Positions 17,057 to 25,331 of a stretch of DNA of 36,444 nt are shown here, in pieces (position 1 is the stretch's first letter; every line of letters begins with the position of its first letter). Where the stretch lies: contig JAFLLC010000135.1 in assembly GCA_019162745.1 (NCBI GenBank), positions 1 through 36,444 of the forward strand. The letters run 5' to 3'. Both the position numbers and the translations under genes were made by a program. The notes beneath the pieces are model-generated. The model was not told the DNA's origin. It did no database searches and worked only from the letters and a program-made list of their open reading frames with translations. Source of the stretch: Deltaproteobacteria bacterium. GTDB lineage: Bacteria > Desulfobacterota > Desulfuromonadia > Geobacterales > Pseudopelobacteraceae.

Positions 17057-17863
17057 ATGGTAAGTTCAATTGGGAGCAGTTCAGGTGGATTAAATGCAGC
17101 CGCACTGAAGAAGATGCAGGAAGAGATGTTTAAGGCGGTTGACAGCAACAGCGACAACAAGATCGATAAAGCGGAAATGAGTGCCTACCAGCAGACCCAA
17201 CAGGCGAACGGCGGGCAGGGTGGGCCAAGTGTTGACGACATTTTCAAGAATCTGGATGCTGATAACGACAGTGCTATCAGCAGGCTTGAATCAGATGCGG
17301 GGATTGCCAAACTCGCCCAGCAGATGCAGAGTCAAAAAAAGGAATCCGGCTCATCCACGGCCATGAAGGACAAGGTGTTCAGTAGCGCCGATCAGAACAG
17401 CGATGGCGCTATCAGTAAGGATGAGCTAACGACTTTGATGGGCAATTCCAATCAGAGCAGTGCCGATATCGCTGAAACATTCGATGCTCTGGATACGAAC
17501 CAGGATGGTTCCGTCAGCAAGAGTGAATCCGATGCTGCCGTTGACAAGGCCGGTCAACAGCGGAAGGCTCAGGGGCCTCCTCCACCCCCGCCGCCGTCTG
17601 ACAGCTCATCATCTGAGAGTACATCCAGTAGCACGGTTTTTGACGAACTGGATACGAATGAAGACGGGACTGTCAGTGCCAGTGAATTGTTAGCGGCGTT
17701 TACAAATGACGACAGCAGTTCTTCGTCAAGCACTTCTGCAGAGAGTTCAGCCGTCAAGCAACTTTTTGCTGCCGCTATAAAAAGTTATATGCAGGCAAGC
17801 ATGAACAGCTTTGCCCAGAATTCCACAGCGGCAACATTCTCATCTTCTGCCGTGTACGTGTAG
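17057..17863 (+). CDS. EF-hand calcium-binding protein with five loops
   Basis: The 268-residue product contains five 12-residue EF-hand loops: D29-E40, D67-E78, D112-E123, D146-E157 and D199-E210. The third, fourth and fifth fit DxNxDGxxSxxE closely. The second lacks the central glycine (DADNDSAISRLE), and the first has asparagine in that place. A proline run (seven Pro at 174-180) and serine-rich stretches at 182-192 and 220-231 act as linkers. The N-terminus (MVSSIGSSSGG) has no clear signal peptide or membrane anchor, so location is unknown. AAGGAG at 17043-17048 sets the start at 17057. It diverges from baeS, so it may belong to the same stress response. Ca2+ binding is a family-based prediction; the function is unknown. 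Confidence 0.82.
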   Translation: MVSSIGSSSGGLNAAALKKMQEEMFKAVDSNSDNKIDKAEMSAYQQTQQANGGQGGPSVDDIFKNLDADNDSAISRLESDAGIAKLAQQMQSQKKESGSSTAMKDKVFSSADQNSDGAISKDELTTLMGNSNQSSADIAETFDALDTNQDGSVSKSESDAAVDKAGQQRKAQGPPPPPPPSDSSSSESTSSSTVFDELDTNEDGTVSASELLAAFTNDDSSSSSSTSAESSAVKQLFAAAIKSYMQASMNSFAQNSTAATFSSSAVYV

Positions 17864-17870
17864 TTGCAGT

Positions 17871-18002
17871 CAGGTATCGATAAACCATGAAAGCAGGCTG
17901 GACCTCTTTGAGGGAGCCTGGGTGGATGCCGACCGACTGACGCATTCAATACCTGAATAGGGACTTCTACCATAGAGACATAGCCTGCCTCTCATGGGGC
18001 AG
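17871..18002 (+). ncRNA. Candidate structured RNA or leader segment
   Basis: Several exact complementary pairs fold this stretch. CAGGTAT (17871-17877) pairs with ATACCTG (17949-17955), enclosing a hairpin. In that hairpin CAGGCT (17894-17899) pairs with AGCCTG (17915-17920) and CCTC pairs with GAGG around a TTT loop. A second hairpin pairs CTGCCTC (17985-17991) with GGGGCAG (17996-18002) around TCAT. GCAGGCT can alternatively pair with AGCCTGC at 17982-17988. It ends 28 nt before a strong terminator and lies ahead of the export operon. I do not recognise a known RNA family; it could be the 3' untranslated region of the EF-hand mRNA. Confidence 0.35.
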
Positions 18003-18029
18003 AGTTGAAACAAAAAGAAAATTTGAACT

Positions 18030-18067
18030 AAAGCCGCTAATCAGATAGGGTGATTAGCGGCTTTATT
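18030..18067 (+). terminator. Strong intrinsic terminator ahead of the export operon
   Basis: AAAGCCGCTAATC (18030-18042) and GATTAGCGGCTTT (18052-18064) form a perfect 13-bp stem around a 9-nt loop, ending in a short T-rich tail (CTTTATT). It either ends the EF-hand gene transcript or serves as a regulated stop in a leader for the export operon, whose first ATG is only about 50 nt downstream. Confidence 0.85.
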
Positions 18068-18114
18068 GCGCGCTGCGGGCTAATTCTCCGCAACGACTGG
18101 CTTTGGAGTATAAA

Positions 18115-19578
18115 ATGACGACGGTACAATATTCAGTCAGTATATTCAGCATCCTCACCCTGATCTTTCTGCCGGGCTGCGTAGTCGGGCCCGATTACCG
18201 CACACCTGTTATCGAAACTCCACCGACATGGCAGGGCGGACTATCAGGTGGATTGAAAAACGGCGCGAATGAATCAGTTCAGCTTGCCCGGTGGTGGCAG
18301 ACCCTTGGCGACCCGCTGCTGTCCAGTCTGGTTGATGAGGCTGCGGCAAATAACCTCGATCTGAAGCTTGCAGCGGCGCGGTTGCGGGAATCCCGTGCCC
18401 GGCGTGGAGTTACCGCAGCTGACCGTATGCCCACGGTAATGGCCGGTGTCGGCGCCGGTCGTAATCGTTCCAGTGCGGAAATGGGAACGGGGGCGAGTCG
18501 AACGTCCGACACCTTCACGGCCCAGTTTGATGCCAGTTGGGAGCTGGATCTGTTCGGCGGCAGACGCCGCGCCCTGGAGGCGGCTTCAGCTACGCTGGAC
18601 GCCTCTTTGGAAAATATGCGTGATGTCCAGGTAAGCCTGCTGGCAGAAGTGGTGCTGGCCTACATCGAGATCCTTTCGTATCAGGCACAGATTACCAGCA
18701 CCGGTGACACCATCGCCAGCCTGGCGGATACAGAGCAAATTGCCGGCTGGCGCTTTCAGGCCGGACTGGTCAGCCAGCTGGATGTTGAACAGGCCCGGCT
18801 GAATCTGGAGCAGACCCGTGCCCAGCTTCCGACACTGCACAGCCAGATGGAGCAGTCCAAAAACAACCTTGCCCTGCTGCTTGGCCGGGTGCCCGGGGGG
18901 GTGAAGGAGTTGCAGGTAAAAATGCCGCTTCCACTGCCGCCTGTCGTGATTGCGATCGGAGTCCCCGCAGAAACCCTGCGCCGCCGCCCCGATATCCGCC
19001 GTGCCGAACGTCAACTGGCGGCGGCAACCGCCCAGATCGGCGAGGCTGAGGCCGCACGCTACCCGGACTTGACCCTTTCCGGCACGCTTGGCTTGCAGGC
19101 TGTCTCACTCGGCAATCTCCTCAATCCGGGCGCCCTTATGTACTCCCTTGCCGCCAATACGGCGGCGACGATCTTTGACGGCGGCCGTCTCATGCAAATG
19201 GTTGAAATACAGAATGCGCTCCAGGAACAGGCGCTGATCAGTTATCAATCTGCTGTGCAGAGTGCGCTGCGTGATGTGGAGAACGGCCTGGTGGCCTATG
19301 CCGAGGAGCAGAACCGGTACCGCATGCTGAAGTCTGCCGTGCAGTCGGCGCAGAATTCAGAGGGACTTGCGCAGGGTCAGTATGCCGCAGGTCTGATTGA
19401 TTTTACGACGGTGCTTGATACCCAGCGCTCGCTCCTCTCCCTTCAGGAACAGCTCATCCTGAGTGAAGCCGCCGTCATCTCCAATCTTGCGCGACTCTAT
19501 AAAGTGCTCGGGGGAGGCTGGAGCAACATTGATGCACTTACCACGCCACCACTCGCAGCGGCAGGAGTAAAACCATGA
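18115..19578 (+). CDS. NodT/OprM-type outer membrane efflux lipoprotein
   Basis: This is a TolC-like outer membrane channel lipoprotein, the exit duct of a tripartite exporter. The 487-residue product starts with a lipoprotein signal ending in FLPGC (Cys22), then VVGPDYRTPVIETPPTW, a NodT-family hallmark. Two outer-membrane-efflux repeats follow, with DLKLAAARLRESRARRGVTA and a second copy near RRPDIRRAERQLAAATAQIG. GGAG at 18105-18108 supports the ATG at 18115; a TTG 12 nt upstream is in frame but has no ribosome site. It is coupled to macA by an ATGA overlap, so channel, adaptor and pump are made together. Confidence 0.9.
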   Translation: MTTVQYSVSIFSILTLIFLPGCVVGPDYRTPVIETPPTWQGGLSGGLKNGANESVQLARWWQTLGDPLLSSLVDEAAANNLDLKLAAARLRESRARRGVTAADRMPTVMAGVGAGRNRSSAEMGTGASRTSDTFTAQFDASWELDLFGGRRRALEAASATLDASLENMRDVQVSLLAEVVLAYIEILSYQAQITSTGDTIASLADTEQIAGWRFQAGLVSQLDVEQARLNLEQTRAQLPTLHSQMEQSKNNLALLLGRVPGGVKELQVKMPLPLPPVVIAIGVPAETLRRRPDIRRAERQLAAATAQIGEAEAARYPDLTLSGTLGLQAVSLGNLLNPGALMYSLAANTAATIFDGGRLMQMVEIQNALQEQALISYQSAVQSALRDVENGLVAYAEEQNRYRMLKSAVQSAQNSEGLAQGQYAAGLIDFTTVLDTQRSLLSLQEQLILSEAAVISNLARLYKVLGGGWSNIDALTTPPLAAAGVKP

Positions 19579-20882
19579 CAGAGCCAACAAAAGTGGAATC
19601 AAAGGTTCCAGCCAGCGACATTGCCCACACGCTGGGACTTGACAAGGAGACAACCCTGTTTATTCGCCTGAAACCGTATCTGCTCTGGGGTGGAGTGCTG
19701 CTGCTGGTAGTGATCATCGCGCTGCTGGCCTGGAAAAAGCGTACCGCGAATAATCAGGTGGGTTATCAGACCCAGGAGGTCAGCCGTGGCAACTTAACCA
19801 TTACCGTATCTGCTACCGGCACACTCCAGCCTAACAATCAGGTGGATGTCGGGAGCGAGATTTCCGGCACGTTCAAGACGGTCGAAGTCGATTACAACGA
19901 CCGGGTCAAACGGGGGCAGGTGCTGGGACGCATTGATACGGCAAAGCAGGAGGCCCAGGTCAAACAGACAGTTGCTTCGCTTGAATCTGCCCGCGCCAAG
20001 GTGTTACAAGCCCATGCGACCGTGAGTGAAACAAAGGCCAAGCTTGCACGGCTGGTTCAGGTGCAGGAGGCGAGCGGCGGCAAAGTGCCGGCGAAATCCG
20101 AGATGGATTCGGCCTGTGCTACGTTTGAGCGCGCTGTTGCCGATGAAGCGAACTCAAAAGCTGCCGTGACACAGGCGGAAGCATCACTTGAGGTGCAGCG
20201 CATCGACCTTTCCAAGTCGGTCCTTCGCTCACCCATTAACGGCATTGTCCTGAAACGGGCGGTCGAGCCGGGTCAGACGGTGGCCGCCTCGCTGCAGACT
20301 TCTGTGCTGTTTACGCTGGCGGAGGATTTGACCCAGATGGAACTGCAGGTGGATGTAGATGAGGCCGATGTCGGTAAAGTGCAGCCGGGGCAGCGTGCCA
20401 CATTTACCGTTTCCGCCTATCCTGACCGGACCTTTCCGGCGGTCGTCAGCCAGGTGCGCTTCGGCTCCAAAACGGAGGCCGGTGTCGTCACCTATACAAC
20501 GATTCTGAAAGTCAATAATGCCGACCTGCTGCTCCGTCCCGGTATGACCGGCACGGCGGGCATTACCGTACAAAAGGTTGATAACGTCACACTGGTGCCG
20601 AATACGGCGCTCCGTTTCTCACCTCCCGTTGCAGCAGCGGTTAAACAGTCAAGCGGCGGCAGTCTGCTGGGCAAGCTGATGCCCCGCCCGCCCAGCTCTG
20701 CTCCCAAGCCACAGGAGGATGCCGCAGGTAAACAGCAACATATATGGTGCTTACGTGACGGGGAGCTGTTGCAGATTGCCGTTACGGTGGGGATGACTGA
20801 TGGTGTCAAGACTGAAGTAACGTCAGGCGCGTTAGCGCTCGGTATGCCGGTTGTTGTTGATCTGGCTGAGGTAAAAAAATAG
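19575..20882 (+). CDS. macA: MacA-like periplasmic adaptor (membrane fusion protein)
   Basis: This adaptor protein links the inner-membrane MacB pump with the outer-membrane channel. Of 435 residues, one membrane helix lies at about 35-52 after a 30-residue cytoplasmic tail. Then come the barrel-sandwich/lipoyl halves (TVSATGTLQPNNQVDVGSEI and LRSPINGIVLKRAVEPGQTV) with a helical hairpin between them at about 125-210. A beta-barrel domain follows with the RPGMTGTAGITVQ motif typical of MacA/HlyD proteins. A low-complexity insert at about 355-390 (PRPPSSAPKPQE) sits before the last domain. It overlaps the upstream channel gene by 4 nt and lies 2 nt before the ATPase gene. Confidence 0.88.
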   Translation: MTEPTKVESKVPASDIAHTLGLDKETTLFIRLKPYLLWGGVLLLVVIIALLAWKKRTANNQVGYQTQEVSRGNLTITVSATGTLQPNNQVDVGSEISGTFKTVEVDYNDRVKRGQVLGRIDTAKQEAQVKQTVASLESARAKVLQAHATVSETKAKLARLVQVQEASGGKVPAKSEMDSACATFERAVADEANSKAAVTQAEASLEVQRIDLSKSVLRSPINGIVLKRAVEPGQTVAASLQTSVLFTLAEDLTQMELQVDVDEADVGKVQPGQRATFTVSAYPDRTFPAVVSQVRFGSKTEAGVVTYTTILKVNNADLLLRPGMTGTAGITVQKVDNVTLVPNTALRFSPPVAAAVKQSSGGSLLGKLMPRPPSSAPKPQEDAAGKQQHIWCLRDGELLQIAVTVGMTDGVKTEVTSGALALGMPVVVDLAEVKK

Positions 20883-20884
20883 TC

Positions 20885-21613
20885 ATGAGTGAAGCGGTCG
20901 TAACGGACAGAAAGCCTTTGATCGAGCTGAGCGGCGTAATCAAGACCTACGGCAAGGGAACGGCGGCGATGCAGGCGTTGTGCGGTGTGGATGTGCAGAT
21001 TGAAACCGGTGAATTTGTCGCCGTTATGGGGCCATCCGGTTCCGGCAAGAGCACCTGCATGAATATCCTCGGCTGTCTTGATACGCCGACACGTGGCAGT
21101 TATCGATTCATGGGGGTGGAGGTGGGGAGCCTCAGCCGCGACCAGCGTGCCCTGCTGCGGAGACAGTACCTCGGCTTCGTGTTCCAGGGGTTCAACCTGC
21201 TCAACCGGACCACGGCACTGGAAAATGTCGAACTGCCGCTCGTGTACCGCGGTGAACCGATCAGTATCCGCCACCGTAAGGCGCGGGAGGCGCTTGCGGC
21301 CGTCGGGCTTGACGGGTGGGAAAATCACACCCCCGGAGAACTGTCCGGCGGGCAGCAGCAGCGGGTCGCCATTGCGCGGGCCATCGTCACCCAACCGGCC
21401 GTGCTGTTTGCCGATGAGCCGACCGGCAGCCTCGACACCACCCGCAGCCGGGAGATCATGGAAATCCTGACGAAGCTTAATCGGGAAGAGGGGATCACGG
21501 TTGTTATGGTTACGCACGAAGCTGATATGGCGGCCTACGCGAGGCGCACGATTCATTTTCGCGATGGCCTGGTGGTGGCAGAGCATGCGGCAGAACGTAA
21601 GGAGGTGCAGTGA
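20885..21613 (+). CDS. MacB-type ABC exporter, ATP-binding subunit
   Basis: This ATPase belongs to the MacB/LolD-type family. The 242-residue product has the Walker A GPSGSGKST at 49-57, a Q-loop in FVFQGFNLLNR, the signature LSGGQQQRVAIARA and the Walker B/catalytic segment VLFADEPTGSLDT. In E. coli MacB this domain is fused to the permease; here it is a separate polypeptide followed by its own permease gene. The stop overlaps the start region of the next gene (TGATG). With the adaptor and channel it would power export of a periplasmic substrate, perhaps a peptide, macrolide or siderophore; the substrate is not determined. Confidence 0.9.
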   Translation: MSEAVVTDRKPLIELSGVIKTYGKGTAAMQALCGVDVQIETGEFVAVMGPSGSGKSTCMNILGCLDTPTRGSYRFMGVEVGSLSRDQRALLRRQYLGFVFQGFNLLNRTTALENVELPLVYRGEPISIRHRKAREALAAVGLDGWENHTPGELSGGQQQRVAIARAIVTQPAVLFADEPTGSLDTTRSREIMEILTKLNREEGITVVMVTHEADMAAYARRTIHFRDGLVVAEHAAERKEVQ

Positions 21614-22818
21614 TGTTCTGGAACGCTCTGATATTGGCTCTGAGAGAAATACGGCGTAATGTGCTCCGCTCGATCCTCACGATTCTCGGCATCGTGATCG
21701 GCGTTGCTGCCGTCATCGTCATGGTGACGCTCGGCGGCGGCGCCACGGCTCAGGTGACACAGCAGATCGCCAGTCTTGGAAGCAACCTGCTGGTTGTCAG
21801 CCCCGGTAAAAGGATGGGGCCGGGACAGAATGTCGGTGCGGCACCATTTACGTCGGAGGATGTCGAGGCGCTGCGCCGGGATATTCCGCAACTGGTGGCG
21901 GTGGCGCCGATGGCTTCCAAGTCGATGTCGGTCATCTACGGGAATGCCAACTGGTCAACCCAGATTACGAGCAGCACGAACGCATTTTTTGAGGCGCGAA
22001 ACTGGAAGGTCAAAGGGGGGCGGCTCTTCACCGACAGTGAGCTCCGCTCGGGGGCGGCGACCTGTATAATTGGCAGCACCGTGCGCACCAAGCTGTTTGG
22101 CAATCAGAATCCACTCGGCAGCAACATCCGTTTGCAAAGCATCTCCTGTCAGGTGATCGGCCTGTTGGAATCAAAGGGACAATCCTCCATGGGTTCGGAT
22201 CAGGACGATATCGTCGTCATGCCGCTGCGCGCTTTCCAGCGCCGTATCGCTGGTAATCAGGACGTCAATCTCATCCAGGTCTCGGTGCGCGACGGCGTAT
22301 CGACGACGAGGGTACAGCAGGATGTCGAGCGTTTGATGCGTGAACGACGGCATCTCTCCGCCACCGATGAGAACAACTTCAACGTCATGGATATGAAGGA
22401 GATCGCGACGATGCTCACCTCCACCACCAAGGTGCTGACCGCGCTGCTGAGTGCGGTGGCGGCGGTCAGTCTGCTTGTCGGGGGGATCGGCATCATGAAT
22501 ATCATGCTGGTATCGGTGACCGAACGGACCCGTGAGATCGGTATCCGGCTGGCTATCGGGGCTTTTGAACGGGAGGTGCTGATGCAGTTTTTGGTGGAGG
22601 CGGCGGTGCTCTCTTCATTGGGCGGAGTCGTCGGCATCGTGCTGGCACTGGTCAGTTCCGTACTGCTGGCGTCGCTGTTAAACGTGCCGTTTATCTTTAA
22701 TGCCCCGATTGTCGCAATCGCTTTTGCTTTTTCCACCGCTACCGGACTGGTCTTCGGCTATTTCCCGGCGCGAAAGGCGGCGCAGTTGGACCCGATCGAG
22801 GCGTTGCGCTACGAGTGA
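21613..22818 (+). CDS. MacB-type ABC exporter, permease subunit
   Basis: This is the membrane partner of the preceding ATPase. The 401-residue product has TM1 at about 18-40, a large periplasmic MacB_PCD domain, and three TM segments after about residue 275. The last part has GIGIMNIMLVSVTERTREIG and the FGYFPARKAAQLDPIEALRY ending, both signatures of the FtsX/MacB permease family. I chose the ATG at 21613, which overlaps the ATPase stop and has GGAGGTG five nt upstream; a GTG at 21610 is possible but too close to that site. It is the last gene of the operon and converges with the helicase gene. Confidence 0.9.
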   Translation: MFWNALILALREIRRNVLRSILTILGIVIGVAAVIVMVTLGGGATAQVTQQIASLGSNLLVVSPGKRMGPGQNVGAAPFTSEDVEALRRDIPQLVAVAPMASKSMSVIYGNANWSTQITSSTNAFFEARNWKVKGGRLFTDSELRSGAATCIIGSTVRTKLFGNQNPLGSNIRLQSISCQVIGLLESKGQSSMGSDQDDIVVMPLRAFQRRIAGNQDVNLIQVSVRDGVSTTRVQQDVERLMRERRHLSATDENNFNVMDMKEIATMLTSTTKVLTALLSAVAAVSLLVGGIGIMNIMLVSVTERTREIGIRLAIGAFEREVLMQFLVEAAVLSSLGGVVGIVLALVSSVLLASLLNVPFIFNAPIVAIAFAFSTATGLVFGYFPARKAAQLDPIEALRYE

Positions 22819-22868
22819 CCTAAGAGGCGATAGTTTAAAGGTCCGCGCTGCCTCATCGCGTCTGGCTG

Positions 22869-25157
22869 TCAGGCCCGTTCCAGTCCGGCAAAGCGGAGCA
22901 TAAGCTTTTTCGGCCCGACCGAGAACCAGACGACTACCTTCTGCCCGTCCCCTTCACCCTCCATCTTGCGAATAGTGCCGACACCGAACTTGGAATGCCG
23001 CACCTTCATGCCGATATAAACGCCATCCTGCTCTTCAGCCGGTTCCGGAATAATTTCGATTTCGTCGTTAAAAGCAGCGGCGATGGCAGACAGGTTGTGG
23101 GCCGGTACGGCGGATTCGGTGCGGGTTAGCGGTGTAGAGTCAATCCGCATCCGGCCCGCAGCGCTGAAGTGCCCTATCTCCGCAGCGGAGGGATAGGGGG
23201 TGGCGAACGGTGTATGGCCGGAGTCACCTGCCGTTCCTCCACCATCTTCCAGTAATTCCGGCGGAATATCCTTCAAAAAACGTGACGGAGGGTTGCACTG
23301 CTCCTGGCCAAAGACGTATCTCCGGCGGGCGTTCAGCAGATAGAGCCGTTCGCGGGCGCGGGTCATGCCGACGTAGCAGAGGCGCCGCTCCTCCTCCATA
23401 CCGTCCAGATCATCGAGTGAACGGGCATGCGGAAAGAGCCGCTCTTCCATGCCGAGCATGAACACCACCTTGAATTCCAGCCCCTTGGCGGCGTGAAGGG
23501 TCATCAGGGTGACCGATGGCTGTCCGACCTCCCCCTGCTCAAGGTCGGAAACCAGCGACACCTGCTCCAGAAATTCGGACAGTCCCGCTTCCGGGTTCTT
23601 TTCGCTGAACTCCTCGATCGCCGCCAGAAGCTGTTCCAGGTTTTCCAGCCGTTCGGCGTCATCTTCGTCGCGACTGATCTTCAGCCGGTCCAGATAGCCG
23701 CTTCGCTGCATGATCGATCGGGCCAACTCAGCAAGGTTGCTGCTGGAGGCTGTTTTACGAAAATCATCCAGCAAAGTTACAAAGGCGGCAACTTTACTAC
23801 GTGCGCCGGCGGCAAGGAGGCCGTCGCCTGTGGCATCCTGCAAGGCATCAAAAAAAGTCCCCCCCTGCCGGGACGCCTGGAGAGAAATCTTGTCCACAGT
23901 CGTGGTGCCGATACCACGTGCTGGGACGTTGATGATCCGCTTCAGCGACACTTCATCAGCCGGGTTATCCAGTACCCGCAGGTAGGCGAGGATATCTTTG
24001 ACCTCCAGGCGGGAGTAGAAGCGGACGCCACCGACGATGTGATAGGGGAGCGCGCTTCCGACCAGCGCCTCCTCGATCAGGCGGGACTGGGCGTTGGTAC
24101 GGTAGAAGACCGCCATCTCCTCCAGCGGGACGGAGCTGTTTTTCAAATGCCCGATCTCGCGGGTGACAAAGCGGGCCTCTTCACGGTCGGATTCAACCCG
24201 TTCGTAGCGGATCTTTTCGCCGGGCGGATTTTCAGTCCAGAGCGTTTTTCCCTTGCGGCCGAAGTTCTGTTTGACGACTTCACCGGCCGCAGCCAGGATG
24301 GTGGAGGTAGAGCGGTAATTCTGTTCCAGCCGAATGATCTTGACGCTTGGAAAATCCTTTTCAAATTCGAGAATATTACGGATATCGGCCCCGCGCCAGG
24401 AGTAAATCGACTGGTCATCGTCCCCCACCACGCAGAGATTGCGGCGCTCTCCTGCCAGCAGGCGGATCAAGCCGTACTGCACCGGGTTGGTGTCCTGATA
24501 TTCATCCACCAGCAGCCACTGAAAGCGTTCCCGGTAATAGCTGCAGACCTCCGGAAAACGGGTCAGAAGACGCACGGTCTGGATCATCATGTCACCGAAG
24601 TCGAGGGCGTTACACTTTTTGAGGCGTTCCTGGTAGGCGGCGTAAATCTCGACAACTTTCTGATTGTAGACATCGCCGGGGGGGACGGGGCCGATCTCCT
24701 CCGGAAAGAGGCCGCGGTTCTTAAAATCGTCGATACGCCCGGAGACCGCTTTGACCGCAAAACGCTTTTCATCGAGATCCAGTTCGTTGATGACGTCCTT
24801 CAGCAATCGGTCACTGTCGCGGTCGTCATAGATCGCAAATGAAGATTGGAAACCGAGATGGTGGATGTCGCGGCGCAGGATGCGTCCACAGGCGGCGTGA
24901 AAGGTGGAGATAAGCGGCAGATCCCCGCCACCCAGCAGCTTGCCGACCCGTTCGGCCATCTCCTTAGATGCCTTGTTGGTGAAGGTCACCGCCATGATAT
25001 TCCAGGGGCGCACCCCGCGCTCGCGGATCAGGTAGGCGATACGGTTGGTGATGACACGGGTCTTGCCAGAACCGGCCCCGGCAAGGATCAGCAACGGCCC
25101 TTCGCCGTGCAGCACCGCTTCTTTTTGTGGGGGATTGAGGTGTCTGAGCAGGTCCAT
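22869..25157 (-). CDS. UvrD/PcrA-type DNA helicase
   Basis: This superfamily 1A 3'-5' helicase acts in nucleotide excision repair, mismatch repair or removal of replication blocks. The 762-residue product has the motif order of the family. Motif I is GAGSGKT at 27-33, then AVTFTNKASKEMAERVG (Ia), LLVDEYQDTNPVQY (II), VVGDDDQSIYSWRGAD (III), LEQNYRST (IV), VTLMTLHAAKGLEFKVVF (V) and YVGMTRARERLYL (VI). The C-terminus ends in a Tudor-like PcrA tail (MKVRHSKFGVGTIRKMEGEG). The ATG at 25157 gives the standard MDLLRHLNPPQKEAV start; open frame upstream lacks similarity. It diverges from the PAS activator gene and is probably a stand-alone housekeeping gene. Confidence 0.93.
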   Translation of the reverse strand: MDLLRHLNPPQKEAVLHGEGPLLILAGAGSGKTRVITNRIAYLIRERGVRPWNIMAVTFTNKASKEMAERVGKLLGGGDLPLISTFHAACGRILRRDIHHLGFQSSFAIYDDRDSDRLLKDVINELDLDEKRFAVKAVSGRIDDFKNRGLFPEEIGPVPPGDVYNQKVVEIYAAYQERLKKCNALDFGDMMIQTVRLLTRFPEVCSYYRERFQWLLVDEYQDTNPVQYGLIRLLAGERRNLCVVGDDDQSIYSWRGADIRNILEFEKDFPSVKIIRLEQNYRSTSTILAAAGEVVKQNFGRKGKTLWTENPPGEKIRYERVESDREEARFVTREIGHLKNSSVPLEEMAVFYRTNAQSRLIEEALVGSALPYHIVGGVRFYSRLEVKDILAYLRVLDNPADEVSLKRIINVPARGIGTTTVDKISLQASRQGGTFFDALQDATGDGLLAAGARSKVAAFVTLLDDFRKTASSSNLAELARSIMQRSGYLDRLKISRDEDDAERLENLEQLLAAIEEFSEKNPEAGLSEFLEQVSLVSDLEQGEVGQPSVTLMTLHAAKGLEFKVVFMLGMEERLFPHARSLDDLDGMEEERRLCYVGMTRARERLYLLNARRRYVFGQEQCNPPSRFLKDIPPELLEDGGGTAGDSGHTPFATPYPSAAEIGHFSAAGRMRIDSTPLTRTESAVPAHNLSAIAAAFNDEIEIIPEPAEEQDGVYIGMKVRHSKFGVGTIRKMEGEGDGQKVVVWFSVGPKKLMLRFAGLERA

Positions 25158-25331
25158 CTGCCTGTTGTAGCCCGTCGGGTAGCCAGCGTCAAGCGTAAAG
25201 GCGCAGGCTAATAGTATCGTCGATAGCCGCTTGGAGTTGATAAGACGTTGCATTCGGAGGCACAAGGTTGTACACCGGTAAAAACAAAACGTCGTTACTT
25301 AGAACTATGGCGGGTATATCCGGAGTCTTCC

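Noticed and set aside
17888-17941. Tiny 17-codon frame starting MKAGWTSLREPGW
   Set aside because: It has no ribosome site and overlaps the structured RNA stems, which explain the base pattern better.
20492-21586. Open frame of 364 codons antisense to macA and the MacB ATPase
   Set aside because: Both sense genes have complete motifs; the antisense product is rich in His, Arg and Pro, as shadows usually are.
22819-22868. GAGGC/GCCTC arms between convergent macB permease and helicase genes
   Set aside because: The five-base stem with a long loop and no T run is too weak to call a terminator.
23427-24842. Long open frame (471 codons) antisense to the helicase gene
   Set aside because: It is a shadow of the GC-rich pcrA/uvrD codons; the helicase on the other strand has all family motifs.
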